Assembly (NCBI GenBank): GCA_051744925.1
Contig: JBNJDM010000011.1
Location: 1-39,022, forward strand
Origin: JACKCP01 sp051744925
GTDB lineage: Bacteria; Desulfobacterota; Desulfobacteria; Desulfobacterales; JACKCP01
DNA: 39,022 bases
Direction of reading: 5' to 3'
Positions within the stretch are counted from its first letter, which is position 1, and every line of letters begins with the position of its first letter. The notes below the pieces were generated by a model that worked only from the letters and a program-made list of their open reading frames with translations, searched no databases and was not told the origin of the DNA. The translations under genes were made by a program, and so were the position numbers. This document shows, one piece after another, positions 1 to 8,246 of this stretch.

Positions 1-611
1 ATATTTCATATATTCAGGCAGACAGTTTTGCTCTCTATGCCAGGGAACTTCTTCAGTGGAATAAAAAAAAGAATTTAACCTCTATTACAGATCCTCGTGA
101 AATTGGTATTCTTCATTTTGCAGATTCTGCTTATTTATCCCTTTTTATAAAAGAGACTGAAAATAAGTATCTTATTGATTCAGGATCAGGCGGAGGTTTT
201 CCAGGGATTGTTATAAAAATACTTATGCCTGAGCTTAATGTAACCTTGCTCGATTCATCAAGTAAAAAAATTAATTTTTTAAAATATATATCAAGGGAAT
301 TAAAGCTTGGTAAAGTCGATTTTGTAAATCAAAGAATTGAGGATTTTGCAAAACAAAATTCTGAGCAATTCGATTACGGTGTTTCAAGGGCTTTTACCTC
401 TGCAGACAAGTTCTACGAGATGATAACTCCCTGCATAAAAAAACAAGGAGTTATTTTTGCAATGAAAGGACCGGGAACAAAAGATGAAATTGCAAAATTA
501 AAGTCCTGGTTTGCCGGGAAAAACGAAAATAAAGAAGTAAAAATTGAAGTAAGTGAGTATATTCTGCCGGTTGTTAATCATAAAAGGACAATCATATCCT
601 TGACACATTGA
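1..611 (+). CDS. rsmG: 16S rRNA (guanine527-N7)-methyltransferase RsmG, 5'-truncated by window edge
   Basis: The reading frame is open from base 3 to the stop at 609-611. The internal ATG at 225 is not the true start, because the residues before it carry the RsmG signature: LLQWNKKKNLTSITDP, then HFADSAYL, then the SAM-binding glycine loop DSGSGGGFPG, followed after 225 by VTLLDSSSKKINFL. About 202 residues are visible against a family length of about 210-220, so only a short N-terminus is missing. RsmG uses S-adenosylmethionine to methylate N7 of G527 in 16S rRNA in the cytoplasm. In many bacteria it lies near mnmG or parAB; here it precedes ileS by 64 bases. Identification is firm; only the true start is out of sight. 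Confidence 0.93.
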   Translation, partial: ISYIQADSFALYARELLQWNKKKNLTSITDPREIGILHFADSAYLSLFIKETENKYLIDSGSGGGFPGIVIKILMPELNVTLLDSSSKKINFLKYISRELKLGKVDFVNQRIEDFAKQNSEQFDYGVSRAFTSADKFYEMITPCIKKQGVIFAMKGPGTKDEIAKLKSWFAGKNENKEVKIEVSEYILPVVNHKRTIISLTH

Positions 612-675
612 TTAAATGTGAAATAAACTCCAAAGATTTTATAAAAAATGATCCTATTTTATCCGGAGGAAATAT

Positions 676-3474
676 ATGGACTATAAAGATACGCTGAATC
701 TGCCCAAAACAGGTTTTCCCATGAAAGCCAATTTGAACAACAAGGAACCAAAACAGCTTGAATTATGGGAAAAAAAAGGGCTGTATAAAAAAATCAGAGA
801 AAGGTCATACGGAAGAGAAAAATTCATTCTTCATGACGGCCCTCCTTATGCCAACGGCAATATTCATCTTGGCACAGCTCTTAACAAGGTTTTAAAGGAT
901 ATAATCATAAGATCCAGGCAGATGACCGGATATGATGCTCCGTATGTTCCGGGCTGGGACTGTCACGGCCTTCCAATAGAACACAATGTAGACAAAAAGC
1001 TCGGTTCAAAGAAAAAGGATATGACTCCTTCCCAGGTAAGGGAGGAATGCAGGAAATATGCCCACAGATTCATTGAAATTCAAAAAGATGAATTTAAAAG
1101 ACTTGGAGTAATGGGCGAATGGGAAAACCCTTATCTGACTATGAATTATGATTATGAGGCAAGGATTGCCAAAGAATGTCTTGAATTTGGAATAAACGGC
1201 GGTCTTTATAAAGGTAAAAAACCTATTCACTGGTGTTGCAGCTGTCAGACAGCACTTGCCGAAGCAGAAATTGAGTATAAGGACAATAAATCTCCATCTA
1301 TATATGTAAAATTTAAGCTTGAGAATTCAGGGATCAAAAAGCTTGAGGGCAAAGATGCATATATTGTGATATGGACAACAACTCCCTGGACTATACCTGC
1401 AAACCTTGGAATCTGTCTTCATCCTGAATTTATTTATCAGGCAGTAAAAGGCAAAGAGGAAAACGAGGTTTATATTGTTGCAAAAGAACTTGCAAAAGAT
1501 TTGAGTGAAAAATTCGGTCTTGATTCTTATGAGCCTGTTGCTGAGTTTGAGGGCAGCGTTCTTGAAAACAAAGAGTGCCATCATCCTTTTTATGACAGAA
1601 AATCTCTTATAATGCCGGGTGAACATGTAACACTTGAAGCAGGTACAGGTTGTGTGCATACAGCCCCTGGACACGGAGCAGACGACTTTATTGTCGGAAG
1701 CAGATACGGTCTTGAAGTTTATGCACCTGTTAAAGATAACGGTACTTTTACAAAAGAGGCAGGTGAAGATCTTGAAGGAGAGTTTGTATTCAAGGCTAAT
1801 CCGGTAATTGTTGAGAAACTGGAAAAAATCGGAGCTCTTGTACTTGAAGAAGAAATGTCCCATTCCTATCCTCATTGCTGGAGATGCAAAAAACCTGTTA
1901 TTTTCAGAGCAACACCCCAGTGGTTTATTTCAATGGAGGAAAATGAATTAAGAAAAAGAGCTCTTGAAGAAATCGACAGGGTAGAGTGGATTCCCAAATG
2001 GGGGCGTGAAAGAATTTACGGAATGATTGAAAACAGGCCTGACTGGTGTATATCAAGACAAAGAACATGGGGAGTTCCCATACCTGTTTTTTATTGTGAA
2101 GAATGTGAACAAACATATATGGATCAGGATACCCTCAACAGGGTATATTCTCTTTTTAAGGAAAACGGCGCAGGTATCTGGTATGACAAGGAGGCTGAGT
2201 TTTTTCTACCTCCCAATGCAGAATGCTCAAAATGTAAGGGCACTAAATTTAAAAAAGAATCAAATATTTTAGATGTCTGGTTTGATTCTGGTGTAAGCCA
2301 TGCCGCAGTTCTTGATGAAAGATCCGATGAACTTTCCTGGCCTGCAGATCTTTACCTTGAAGGAAGTGACCAGCACAGAGGATGGTTTCACAGCTCACTT
2401 CTTACTTCTGTGGCAAACCGCGGAAGTGCTCCTTATAAAGCAGTATTGACCCACGGATTTGTAGTAGACGGCAAGGGTAGAAAAATGTCAAAATCTGTTG
2501 GAAATGTTATTGCTCCAAAGGAAATTGTTAATAAATTCGGAGCAGAAATTTTAAGACTCTGGGTTGCTGCTTCAGATTATCGGGAAGATGTAAGAATATC
2601 TGATAATATTTTAAATCAGCTTTCAGATGCATACAGAAGAATAAGAAATACATGCAGGTTTCTCATAGGAAACCTTTCAGATTTTAATCCTGATACAGAA
2701 AAAGTTGAAAAAGACAAGCTCTCAGAGCTTGACAGGTATATACTTCACAGGCTTAACCAGATTGTGGGGCGTGTTGAAAGAGCCTATGACGAGTATGAAT
2801 TCCATGTGATTTATCATTCTGTGTATAATTTCTGTACAGTAGAGCTTTCATCTCTTTATCTTGATATAGAAAAAGACTCTCTTTATGTTCTTGGAAAAGA
2901 TTTTACAAAGAGAAAGGCTGTTCAGACAGTAATGTTTGAAGTGCTTAACTCTCTTGTTACAATGATGGCTCCGGTCCTTCCATTTACTTCAGAAGAAATA
3001 TACTCACATATGCCTGATGGTGAATACAAAGAAGAAAGTGTTCATTTAAGCACTATTCCAAAAGCAGATAAAAGCTTTGAAGATGAAGAACTTGCTTCAG
3101 AGTTTAAAATTCTTATCAGAGTAAGGGACGCTGCCTTGAGAGCTCTTGAAGATGCAAGAATTAAAAAGATTGTCGGCCATCCCCTTGACGCAAGACTGAC
3201 TCTTTTTGCAGGCAAAGATGTGCTTAAAGCTGTTAAAAATTACAGCGGAGATCTTGGTGAGTTTTTTATTGTTTCACAATGTATAGTTGCTGATTTATCT
3301 GAAAAAACAGATGAGTCTGTTTCATATGAAGATGTTGATGATTTGTATGTAAAGGTAGAAAAGGCAAAAGGAACAAAGTGTGCAAGGTGCTGGCATTACA
3401 GTGAAACAACAGGGTCTGATTCTGAGTATGAAGATGCATGTGAAAGATGTGTAGGTGTTTTAAAAACCTTATAA
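676..3474 (+). CDS. ileS: Isoleucyl-tRNA synthetase
   Basis: Class I aminoacyl-tRNA synthetase that charges tRNA-Ile with isoleucine; 932 residues, the normal bacterial length. Visible motifs: PPYANGNIHLGTALNK holding the HIGH-type signature (H64-L-G-T67, the HxGT variant seen in many IleRS), an editing domain with WTTTPWTIPAN, KMSKS at 603-607, and a C-terminal zinc knuckle with C902, C905, C922 and C925. The zinc-finger tail marks the bacterial, mupirocin-sensitive-type subclass rather than the eukaryote-like one. The start is supported by GGAGGA at 664-669, six bases before the ATG. It leads the cluster ileS-lspA-lgt-holA; the ileS-lspA order is common in proteobacteria. Confidence 0.98.
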   Translation: MDYKDTLNLPKTGFPMKANLNNKEPKQLELWEKKGLYKKIRERSYGREKFILHDGPPYANGNIHLGTALNKVLKDIIIRSRQMTGYDAPYVPGWDCHGLPIEHNVDKKLGSKKKDMTPSQVREECRKYAHRFIEIQKDEFKRLGVMGEWENPYLTMNYDYEARIAKECLEFGINGGLYKGKKPIHWCCSCQTALAEAEIEYKDNKSPSIYVKFKLENSGIKKLEGKDAYIVIWTTTPWTIPANLGICLHPEFIYQAVKGKEENEVYIVAKELAKDLSEKFGLDSYEPVAEFEGSVLENKECHHPFYDRKSLIMPGEHVTLEAGTGCVHTAPGHGADDFIVGSRYGLEVYAPVKDNGTFTKEAGEDLEGEFVFKANPVIVEKLEKIGALVLEEEMSHSYPHCWRCKKPVIFRATPQWFISMEENELRKRALEEIDRVEWIPKWGRERIYGMIENRPDWCISRQRTWGVPIPVFYCEECEQTYMDQDTLNRVYSLFKENGAGIWYDKEAEFFLPPNAECSKCKGTKFKKESNILDVWFDSGVSHAAVLDERSDELSWPADLYLEGSDQHRGWFHSSLLTSVANRGSAPYKAVLTHGFVVDGKGRKMSKSVGNVIAPKEIVNKFGAEILRLWVAASDYREDVRISDNILNQLSDAYRRIRNTCRFLIGNLSDFNPDTEKVEKDKLSELDRYILHRLNQIVGRVERAYDEYEFHVIYHSVYNFCTVELSSLYLDIEKDSLYVLGKDFTKRKAVQTVMFEVLNSLVTMMAPVLPFTSEEIYSHMPDGEYKEESVHLSTIPKADKSFEDEELASEFKILIRVRDAALRALEDARIKKIVGHPLDARLTLFAGKDVLKAVKNYSGDLGEFFIVSQCIVADLSEKTDESVSYEDVDDLYVKVEKAKGTKCARCWHYSETTGSDSEYEDACERCVGVLKTL

Positions 3475-3482
3475 ACTGATTC

Positions 3483-3511
3483 AGGCCGGAAATTTTTATT
3501 TTCGGCCTTTG
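3483..3511 (+). terminator. Hairpin between ileS and lspA
   Basis: AGGCCG at 3483-3488 pairs with CGGCCT at 3503-3508, and the stem can extend inward through AAA/TTT with one bulged G. It is followed only by a short T run. It may be a weak or read-through terminator, since lspA starts 15 bases after it and shows no obvious promoter of its own. Confidence 0.4.
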
Positions 3512-3525
3512 TTGCAGGAAGTTAT

Positions 3526-4008
3526 ATGAACAGCAGAATTAAATTTGCCCTGATTGTCCTGATATCTGTTTTGCTGGATCAGCTGACCAAATATATTGTG
3601 GTTGCAAATATCCCTTTGTATACAAGTGTAAAAATTATCCCCGGGTTATTTGATCTTACCTACCTCCATAATCCGGGCGGGGCATTTGGTCTATTGGCAG
3701 ATCAGTCTGAGAATATAAGAATTTTTGTTTTTATTGTAATGGCTTCAGCAGCAGCTGGTCTTGTGCTTTGGTTTTATAAAACAACCCCTGAAAATTTTAA
3801 ATGGCTGAGAACAGCCTATGCAATTATTTTTGCAGGTGCAGCCGGAAATCTTATAGATAGAATAAGACTTGGATATGTTGTAGATTTTCTCGATTTTTAT
3901 ATAAAAGATATGCACTGGCCTGCATTTAATATAGCAGATTCTCTTATCACAATCGGAATGGGTATTATTGTTTATCACGTTATTTTCAATAAAATCCCGG
4001 ATAATTAG
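3526..4008 (+). CDS. lspA: Lipoprotein signal peptidase (signal peptidase II)
   Basis: Inner-membrane aspartic protease that removes the signal peptide from diacylglyceryl-modified prolipoproteins. At 160 residues it is the usual length, with four hydrophobic segments. Signatures: LHNPGGAFGLL (45-55), GNLIDRIRLGYVVDFLDF (107-124) and FNIADS (134-139). The likely catalytic aspartates are D120 and D138. AGGAAG sits a few bases before the ATG. It is followed at 14 bases by lgt, whose product makes the substrate for LspA, so the two steps of lipoprotein maturation are neighbours. Confidence 0.97.
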   Translation: MNSRIKFALIVLISVLLDQLTKYIVVANIPLYTSVKIIPGLFDLTYLHNPGGAFGLLADQSENIRIFVFIVMASAAAGLVLWFYKTTPENFKWLRTAYAIIFAGAAGNLIDRIRLGYVVDFLDFYIKDMHWPAFNIADSLITIGMGIIVYHVIFNKIPDN

Positions 4009-4022
4009 CCCGGAGATACAAG

Positions 4023-4799
4023 ATGTATCCTGTATTGTTTGAATACAGATCTTTTGTTATTCATACCTACGGTGTAGCTGCAGCCGCAGGTTTTGGAGCT
4101 GCAATCATTGTTGCAGTTATTCTTGGCAAAAAGGAGGGTATAAAAAAAGAGGATATAAAAGATCTTGGTTTTTATATTGTTCTGTCGGCTGTAGCCGGCG
4201 CAAGGCTGTTTTATTTTTTTGTTGAGCCTGAATATTTTATACAAAATCCTTTGGAAATTTTTAAAATCTGGAAGGGCGGTCTTGTATTTTACGGAGGATT
4301 TCTTTTTGCTCTGGCAGCAGCTCTGATTTTTATAAAAAAAAGAAATTTGTCACTTGCATCTACAGCTGATGCAGCAGCTCCTGCAATAGCTTTAGGTCAT
4401 TTTGCAGGAAGACTCGGCTGTTTTTTTGCCGGGTGCTGTTATGGGAAACCTGTTGACTCCGGGATAGGTTTGGTTTTTACCCATCCACAGGCTCTTGCGC
4501 CACTTGGTCAGAGTCTGCACCCGACCCAGCTTTACTCTGCTGGGGCAAATTTTATTTTATTTATAATCCTTATATCATTTTTTTTTATAAGAACAAGGAA
4601 AGGCAGTGTATTTTTGCTTTACCTTTTTCTTTACGGGATCTTAAGAATTTTTATAGAATTTTTCAGAGGAGACAACAGAGGAGCGCTGATTTTTGATTTT
4701 TTATCAGTTTCTCAGTTTTTGGGTCTTTTAGCAGCTTTAACTGCGGTAGTTATCTTTGTTTATCAATTATTTAAAAAAAACGGCAGAAATCAGAAATGA
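4023..4799 (+). CDS. lgt: Phosphatidylglycerol--prolipoprotein diacylglyceryl transferase
   Basis: Integral inner-membrane enzyme that moves a diacylglyceryl group from phosphatidylglycerol to the lipobox cysteine of prolipoproteins. The family signature GRLGCFFAGCCYGKP lies at 129-143, followed by HPTQLYSA (166-173) and a C-terminal ILRIFIEFFRGDNRG. Length 258 residues, with about seven hydrophobic stretches, fits the family. The start lies 14 bases after the lspA stop. The stop overlaps the holA start in an ATGA junction (4796-4799), so translation of holA is probably coupled. Confidence 0.97.
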   Translation: MYPVLFEYRSFVIHTYGVAAAAGFGAAIIVAVILGKKEGIKKEDIKDLGFYIVLSAVAGARLFYFFVEPEYFIQNPLEIFKIWKGGLVFYGGFLFALAAALIFIKKRNLSLASTADAAAPAIALGHFAGRLGCFFAGCCYGKPVDSGIGLVFTHPQALAPLGQSLHPTQLYSAGANFILFIILISFFFIRTRKGSVFLLYLFLYGILRIFIEFFRGDNRGALIFDFLSVSQFLGLLAALTAVVIFVYQLFKKNGRNQK

Positions 4800-6196
4800 C
4801 TGAAGTACAGTTTGCAGATTATGAAAAGGCAATAAAAAATGAAGCTGATCTTAATAATATCTGCTTTATTTTTGGAGATCCTTATCTTGTAGATATAGTA
4901 AGGGATAAAATAATAAAACTTCTTGTTCCTGAAGAAAATAACCAGTTCAGTGTAGAAAAATATGAAGGCGATATTAAAGGAACAGAAGATGTATGCACTG
5001 CTGTTTTTTCAGATTCTTTTTTTTCGGAAAAAAAAATTGTTGTATATAATAATCCTCCTTTTTTCGGAAAAGCTAAAAACACACAAAATGCTGCTTCAAA
5101 AGTTAAACAGCATTATGAAAAAAACAGGTCTGATTTGGCTGCAGCAGCTCTTTTAAATCTTTATTCCGGAGATTTTAAGGATAATGATTTCTTTTTTGAT
5201 GAATTAAAAGAAAAAGCAAAGCAGGATTATTTTAAGGATGAAACCTATGACTCCTGGCTCGATTCTGTGATTGAATACGCCAAAGATAACAACCTTACTC
5301 CAAAAGACTCAAAAAAAGAAACAGATGTATTTGTTAATAATCTTGAAAAACAGTTTCCTGAAAATAATTATCTTATTATTACTTCTGAAAAAACTGATAA
5401 AAAGACAAAAATTTATAAAAAGCTTAAAGAAACAGGCCTGGTAATAGATTGTCATATTCCAGATGGTATGAGAAAAAAAGATAAGGAAGAAAGAAGAAAA
5501 GCTGCTGAAAAAGTAATATCATCAGAACTTTTAAAATCAGGGAGAAAAGTTAATATTGATACTTCAGCTGTTAATCTTTTGATGGATTATTCAGGTGATG
5601 ATTTAAGGACTTTAAGTAAAAATCTTAATCAGGTATTAACTTATAATTCAGGTAAAAAAAATGTTAAATCCGAAGATATTGTAAATATTCTTGAAAGAAC
5701 AAGAGAAGATCCGATTTTTGTTTTTACAGGGGCGGTTATGGAAAAAAAACCGGGAGACGCTGTTTTTTTTATGAAATCGCTAATTGCAAACGGTTATCAT
5801 CCCCTCCAGATCTTATCAGCTCTTTCAAACCAGCTTATAAAGCTTTTAGCTGCAGGAGAATTTGTTCATGAATACTCAAAAAGCTATTATAAAGGTATGC
5901 ATTACAATCAGTTCACATCTGAAGTTGTTCCTGAAATAAATGAATTTGACAAGCAAACGGCTAATACTGCAGAGCTTTTTGAAGAAAAAGGTAAAAAGTT
6001 GAAAAAAGATTTTTATATTCTCAATAATAAAAAAAATTATTATCCTGTATATCTTCTTATGAAAAGTGCATCCTTATTCACTCTGAAAGAACTCAGGCAG
6101 GGTTATATTATGCTTGGTGAACTCGATTATGATATAAAAAACGGAGCTGATCCTGTAAGATCTGTAGAAAATTTCCTTTTTTCTTTTTTGTGCTGA
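4796..6196 (+). CDS. holA: DNA polymerase III delta subunit, with an extra internal segment
   Basis: Clamp-loader delta subunit, which opens the beta clamp. The N-terminus (NICFIFGDPYLVDIVRDKI) matches the degenerate AAA+ start of HolA. NYLIITSEKTDKKTKIYKKL (191-210) matches the conserved segment ending domain I, and the later part (DDLRTLSKNLNQ, then DPIFVFTGAVMEK, then ALSNQLIKLLA) is the expected collar domain. At 466 residues it exceeds the typical ~340. Most of the excess lies at about residues 88-178, a charged, low-complexity stretch between SEKKIVVYNN and the segment at 191. It overlaps lgt by four bases. HolA is divergent in sequence, so the call rests on domain order as well as motifs. 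Confidence 0.85.
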   Translation: MTEVQFADYEKAIKNEADLNNICFIFGDPYLVDIVRDKIIKLLVPEENNQFSVEKYEGDIKGTEDVCTAVFSDSFFSEKKIVVYNNPPFFGKAKNTQNAASKVKQHYEKNRSDLAAAALLNLYSGDFKDNDFFFDELKEKAKQDYFKDETYDSWLDSVIEYAKDNNLTPKDSKKETDVFVNNLEKQFPENNYLIITSEKTDKKTKIYKKLKETGLVIDCHIPDGMRKKDKEERRKAAEKVISSELLKSGRKVNIDTSAVNLLMDYSGDDLRTLSKNLNQVLTYNSGKKNVKSEDIVNILERTREDPIFVFTGAVMEKKPGDAVFFMKSLIANGYHPLQILSALSNQLIKLLAAGEFVHEYSKSYYKGMHYNQFTSEVVPEINEFDKQTANTAELFEEKGKKLKKDFYILNNKKNYYPVYLLMKSASLFTLKELRQGYIMLGELDYDIKNGADPVRSVENFLFSFLC

Positions 6197-6247
6197 TTTA
6201 AAAAAGTTTTGATTTATTCTTATAACCTAAATTAAAGCAGGGTATTT

Positions 6248-7654
6248 ATGAATTTTACAAAAATAATATGCACAGTCGGCCCTTCAAGTGATTCAGAAGA
6301 AAAAATAAAAGATCTTGCTATGGAAGGTATGAATATAGCCCGTCTTAATTTCTCCCACGGAGATCACGCATACCATAAAAAAACCCTTGAAAAAATTAAC
6401 AGGATTTCATCAAAACTTAAAACTCCGGTTTCGGTTCTCCAGGATTTGTGTGGTCCAAAAATGCGTGTTGGAGAAATAAATGAGCCGGGTCTTTTGCTTA
6501 AGCCCGGAGATGAGCTTATTCTTTCTTCAAAAGACGGTTTAAAAGGAGAAAACAATACTGTTTCGGTTTCATATAAGAATCTTGCACTCGATGTTAAATT
6601 AGACGAAATTATTCTTCTTGCTGACGGTGTTTTGTCGGTTAAAGTTGTAGAAAAAAATTCAAAGGAGATAAGGTGCAAAGTTATAAACGGAGGTCTTCTG
6701 ACATCTAAAAAAGGAATAAATCTGCCTTCAGGGACTTTAAATGCACCCTCATTAACTGATAAAGACAGGATAGACCTTGAGTTTGGAATAAAAAACAATG
6801 TAGATTTTGTTGCTTTGTCTTTTGTAAGAAAAAAAGAGGACATTCTTGAAGTAAAAAAAATAATTGCAGATCATGGAAAAAATATTCCTGTTATTGCAAA
6901 AATAGAAAAACATGAAGCCTTAGAAAATATTGATGAAATTATTGAAGTATCAGATGCTGTAATGGTTGCAAGAGGTGATCTTGGTGTTGAAATAAGGCTT
7001 TCTATGGTGCCTGCGACCCAGAAGATGATAATTAAAAAAGGGAATAAACTGGGAAAACCTGTAATAATAGCAACCCAGATGCTTGGCTCAATGACAGGGT
7101 CCCCAAGACCTACAAGAGCTGAGGCTGCTGATGTTTCCAATGCAGTTCTTGACGGAGCTGATGCTCTTATGCTTTCCGAAGAGACTGCTTCAGGAAATTA
7201 TCCTTATGATGCAGTCAGGTATATGAAAGAGATTATTCACGAAGCTGAAAAGATTTATCCTTTTGAAAAAATCCGTCCTGAATCAGCTGTGGGCGGAGTT
7301 CCCCAGTCTGTTGCAAGGGCAGCATGTACACTTGCTGATGAACTTTCCTGCAGAGCTGTTGTTGCGCCTACAAGATCCGGATTTACAGCTTCACAGATTT
7401 CAAAATTCAGGCCGAAGTGCCCTGTGATTGCTTTTACGCCTGATCTTAAGGTAATAAAAAGGCTTAATCTTTACTGGGGAGTTTTTACTTTTGAGTTTCC
7501 CGAAGTCGGTGATACAGACTCTATGATAAATAATGCTGCTGAAAAATGTATTGAAACAGGAATTGTTAAAAAGGGTGACAGAATTGTTATAACAGCAGGC
7601 CACCCTCTGTGGATTTCAAGGACTACAAATATGGTTCAGGTACGAGAGGTTTAA
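6248..7654 (+). CDS. pyk: Pyruvate kinase
   Basis: Final step of glycolysis: phosphoenolpyruvate plus ADP gives pyruvate plus ATP. Begins FTKIICTVGPSSDSEEKI, then NIARLNFSHGDH, the Mg2+/active-site region MVARGDLGVE (239-248), and ATQMLGSMTGSPRPTRAEA followed by DVSNAVLDGADALMLSEET. The usual acidic residue in ATQML[E/D]SM is glycine here, a minor departure. Length 468 matches a standard homotetrameric enzyme with the A, B and C domains and no extra C-terminal PEP-utiliser domain. AGCAGGG precedes the ATG. The stop overlaps by four bases the end of a gene on the opposite strand, and no terminator hairpin separates them. Confidence 0.97.
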   Translation: MNFTKIICTVGPSSDSEEKIKDLAMEGMNIARLNFSHGDHAYHKKTLEKINRISSKLKTPVSVLQDLCGPKMRVGEINEPGLLLKPGDELILSSKDGLKGENNTVSVSYKNLALDVKLDEIILLADGVLSVKVVEKNSKEIRCKVINGGLLTSKKGINLPSGTLNAPSLTDKDRIDLEFGIKNNVDFVALSFVRKKEDILEVKKIIADHGKNIPVIAKIEKHEALENIDEIIEVSDAVMVARGDLGVEIRLSMVPATQKMIIKKGNKLGKPVIIATQMLGSMTGSPRPTRAEAADVSNAVLDGADALMLSEETASGNYPYDAVRYMKEIIHEAEKIYPFEKIRPESAVGGVPQSVARAACTLADELSCRAVVAPTRSGFTASQISKFRPKCPVIAFTPDLKVIKRLNLYWGVFTFEFPEVGDTDSMINNAAEKCIETGIVKKGDRIVITAGHPLWISRTTNMVQVREV

Positions 7655-8055
7655 TCGTTTTTTGATTTAAGCTCTTTGCTGAGTTTGTTGAATAATTCCT
7701 TTTGTTTTTCTTTTTGTTTTTTCTGGAATTGTTCAATCTCTTTTGTTTTGTTTTTCTGTTTTTCTTTAAACTCTTCAAGTTCTGAATCAAGTTTGGCTGA
7801 CTGCTTTTCTTTTGGCAGAGATTCAATGAGCGTGTGATCCTCAAGAAGAGTCTGATAATTTTGATTTTTTTCTATTATGTTTATAATATTTTTATCTTCA
7901 AGTTTTCGCAAAATGAAAAAAGTTTCTTCTTCTGAAATATCAAGCAGTTCAGAAATCTCTTTTACTGAAGGAGGGATGTTGTTATTTTTGTATTCAAGTA
8001 TTCGTAAAGCTGATACAAGTAGATGAGCTTTTTTATACATAGAGAGGTTCTTCAT
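7651..8055 (-). CDS. Small winged-helix and coiled-coil protein of unknown role
   Basis: 134 residues. Residues about 8-65 look like a winged-helix DNA-binding fold: LLVSALRILEY, then PPSVKEISELLDISEEET as the helix-turn-helix, then FFILRKLEDKNIINII as the recognition helix and wing. From about residue 80 it is a highly charged coiled coil rich in Lys, Glu and Gln, ending in KELKSKND. Such a layout suits a DNA-binding protein that oligomerises, but no family is recognised. The ATG at 8055 has AAGGG about 10 bases upstream; a second ATG at codon 6 is possible. It is divergent from eno and convergent with pyk, overlapping the pyk stop by four bases, so it could regulate either neighbour. That is only inference from position. 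Confidence 0.7.
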   Translation of the reverse strand: MKNLSMYKKAHLLVSALRILEYKNNNIPPSVKEISELLDISEEETFFILRKLEDKNIINIIEKNQNYQTLLEDHTLIESLPKEKQSAKLDSELEEFKEKQKNKTKEIEQFQKKQKEKQKELFNKLSKELKSKND

Positions 8056-8088
8056 TTGACTTCAGCCCTTTGTTTTTGATTGTCGAAC

Positions 8089-8117
8089 TTGACATAAATT
8101 TTTACTGAGAGTATCAG
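8089..8117 (+). promoter_or_regulatory. Candidate sigma70-type promoter for eno
   Basis: TTGACA at 8089-8094, a 17-base spacer, then TATCAG at 8112-8117 (four of six matches). It would give a leader of about 125 bases. A second TATAAT at 8198-8203 has no convincing -35 box but would sit closer to the gene. Confidence 0.35.
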
Positions 8118-8246
8118 TTCTTTTTAAAAAAAGTCAATTTTAAACAGCAATTGGAAGAAAACTGCAATCTTTTTATTTCAGGTGCTGAATTTAATTATAT
8201 AATAACTGAAAAATAATAAAAATCAGATATATAAACAGGAGGAATA

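Noticed and set aside
1327..1875. A 182-codon open frame on the minus strand inside ileS
   Set aside because: It lies wholly within a firmly identified gene, has a cysteine/lysine/phenylalanine-rich composition typical of antisense translation, and has no ribosome binding site.
2027..2272. An 81-codon plus-strand frame inside ileS
   Set aside because: It is an out-of-frame shadow of IleRS; the IleRS frame is continuous and intact through it, so there is no frameshift.
7623..7844. A 73-codon minus-strand frame at the pyk end
   Set aside because: It overlaps the winged-helix/coiled-coil gene on the same strand in another frame; the low-complexity Lys/Asn-rich product comes from reading the coiled-coil codons out of frame.
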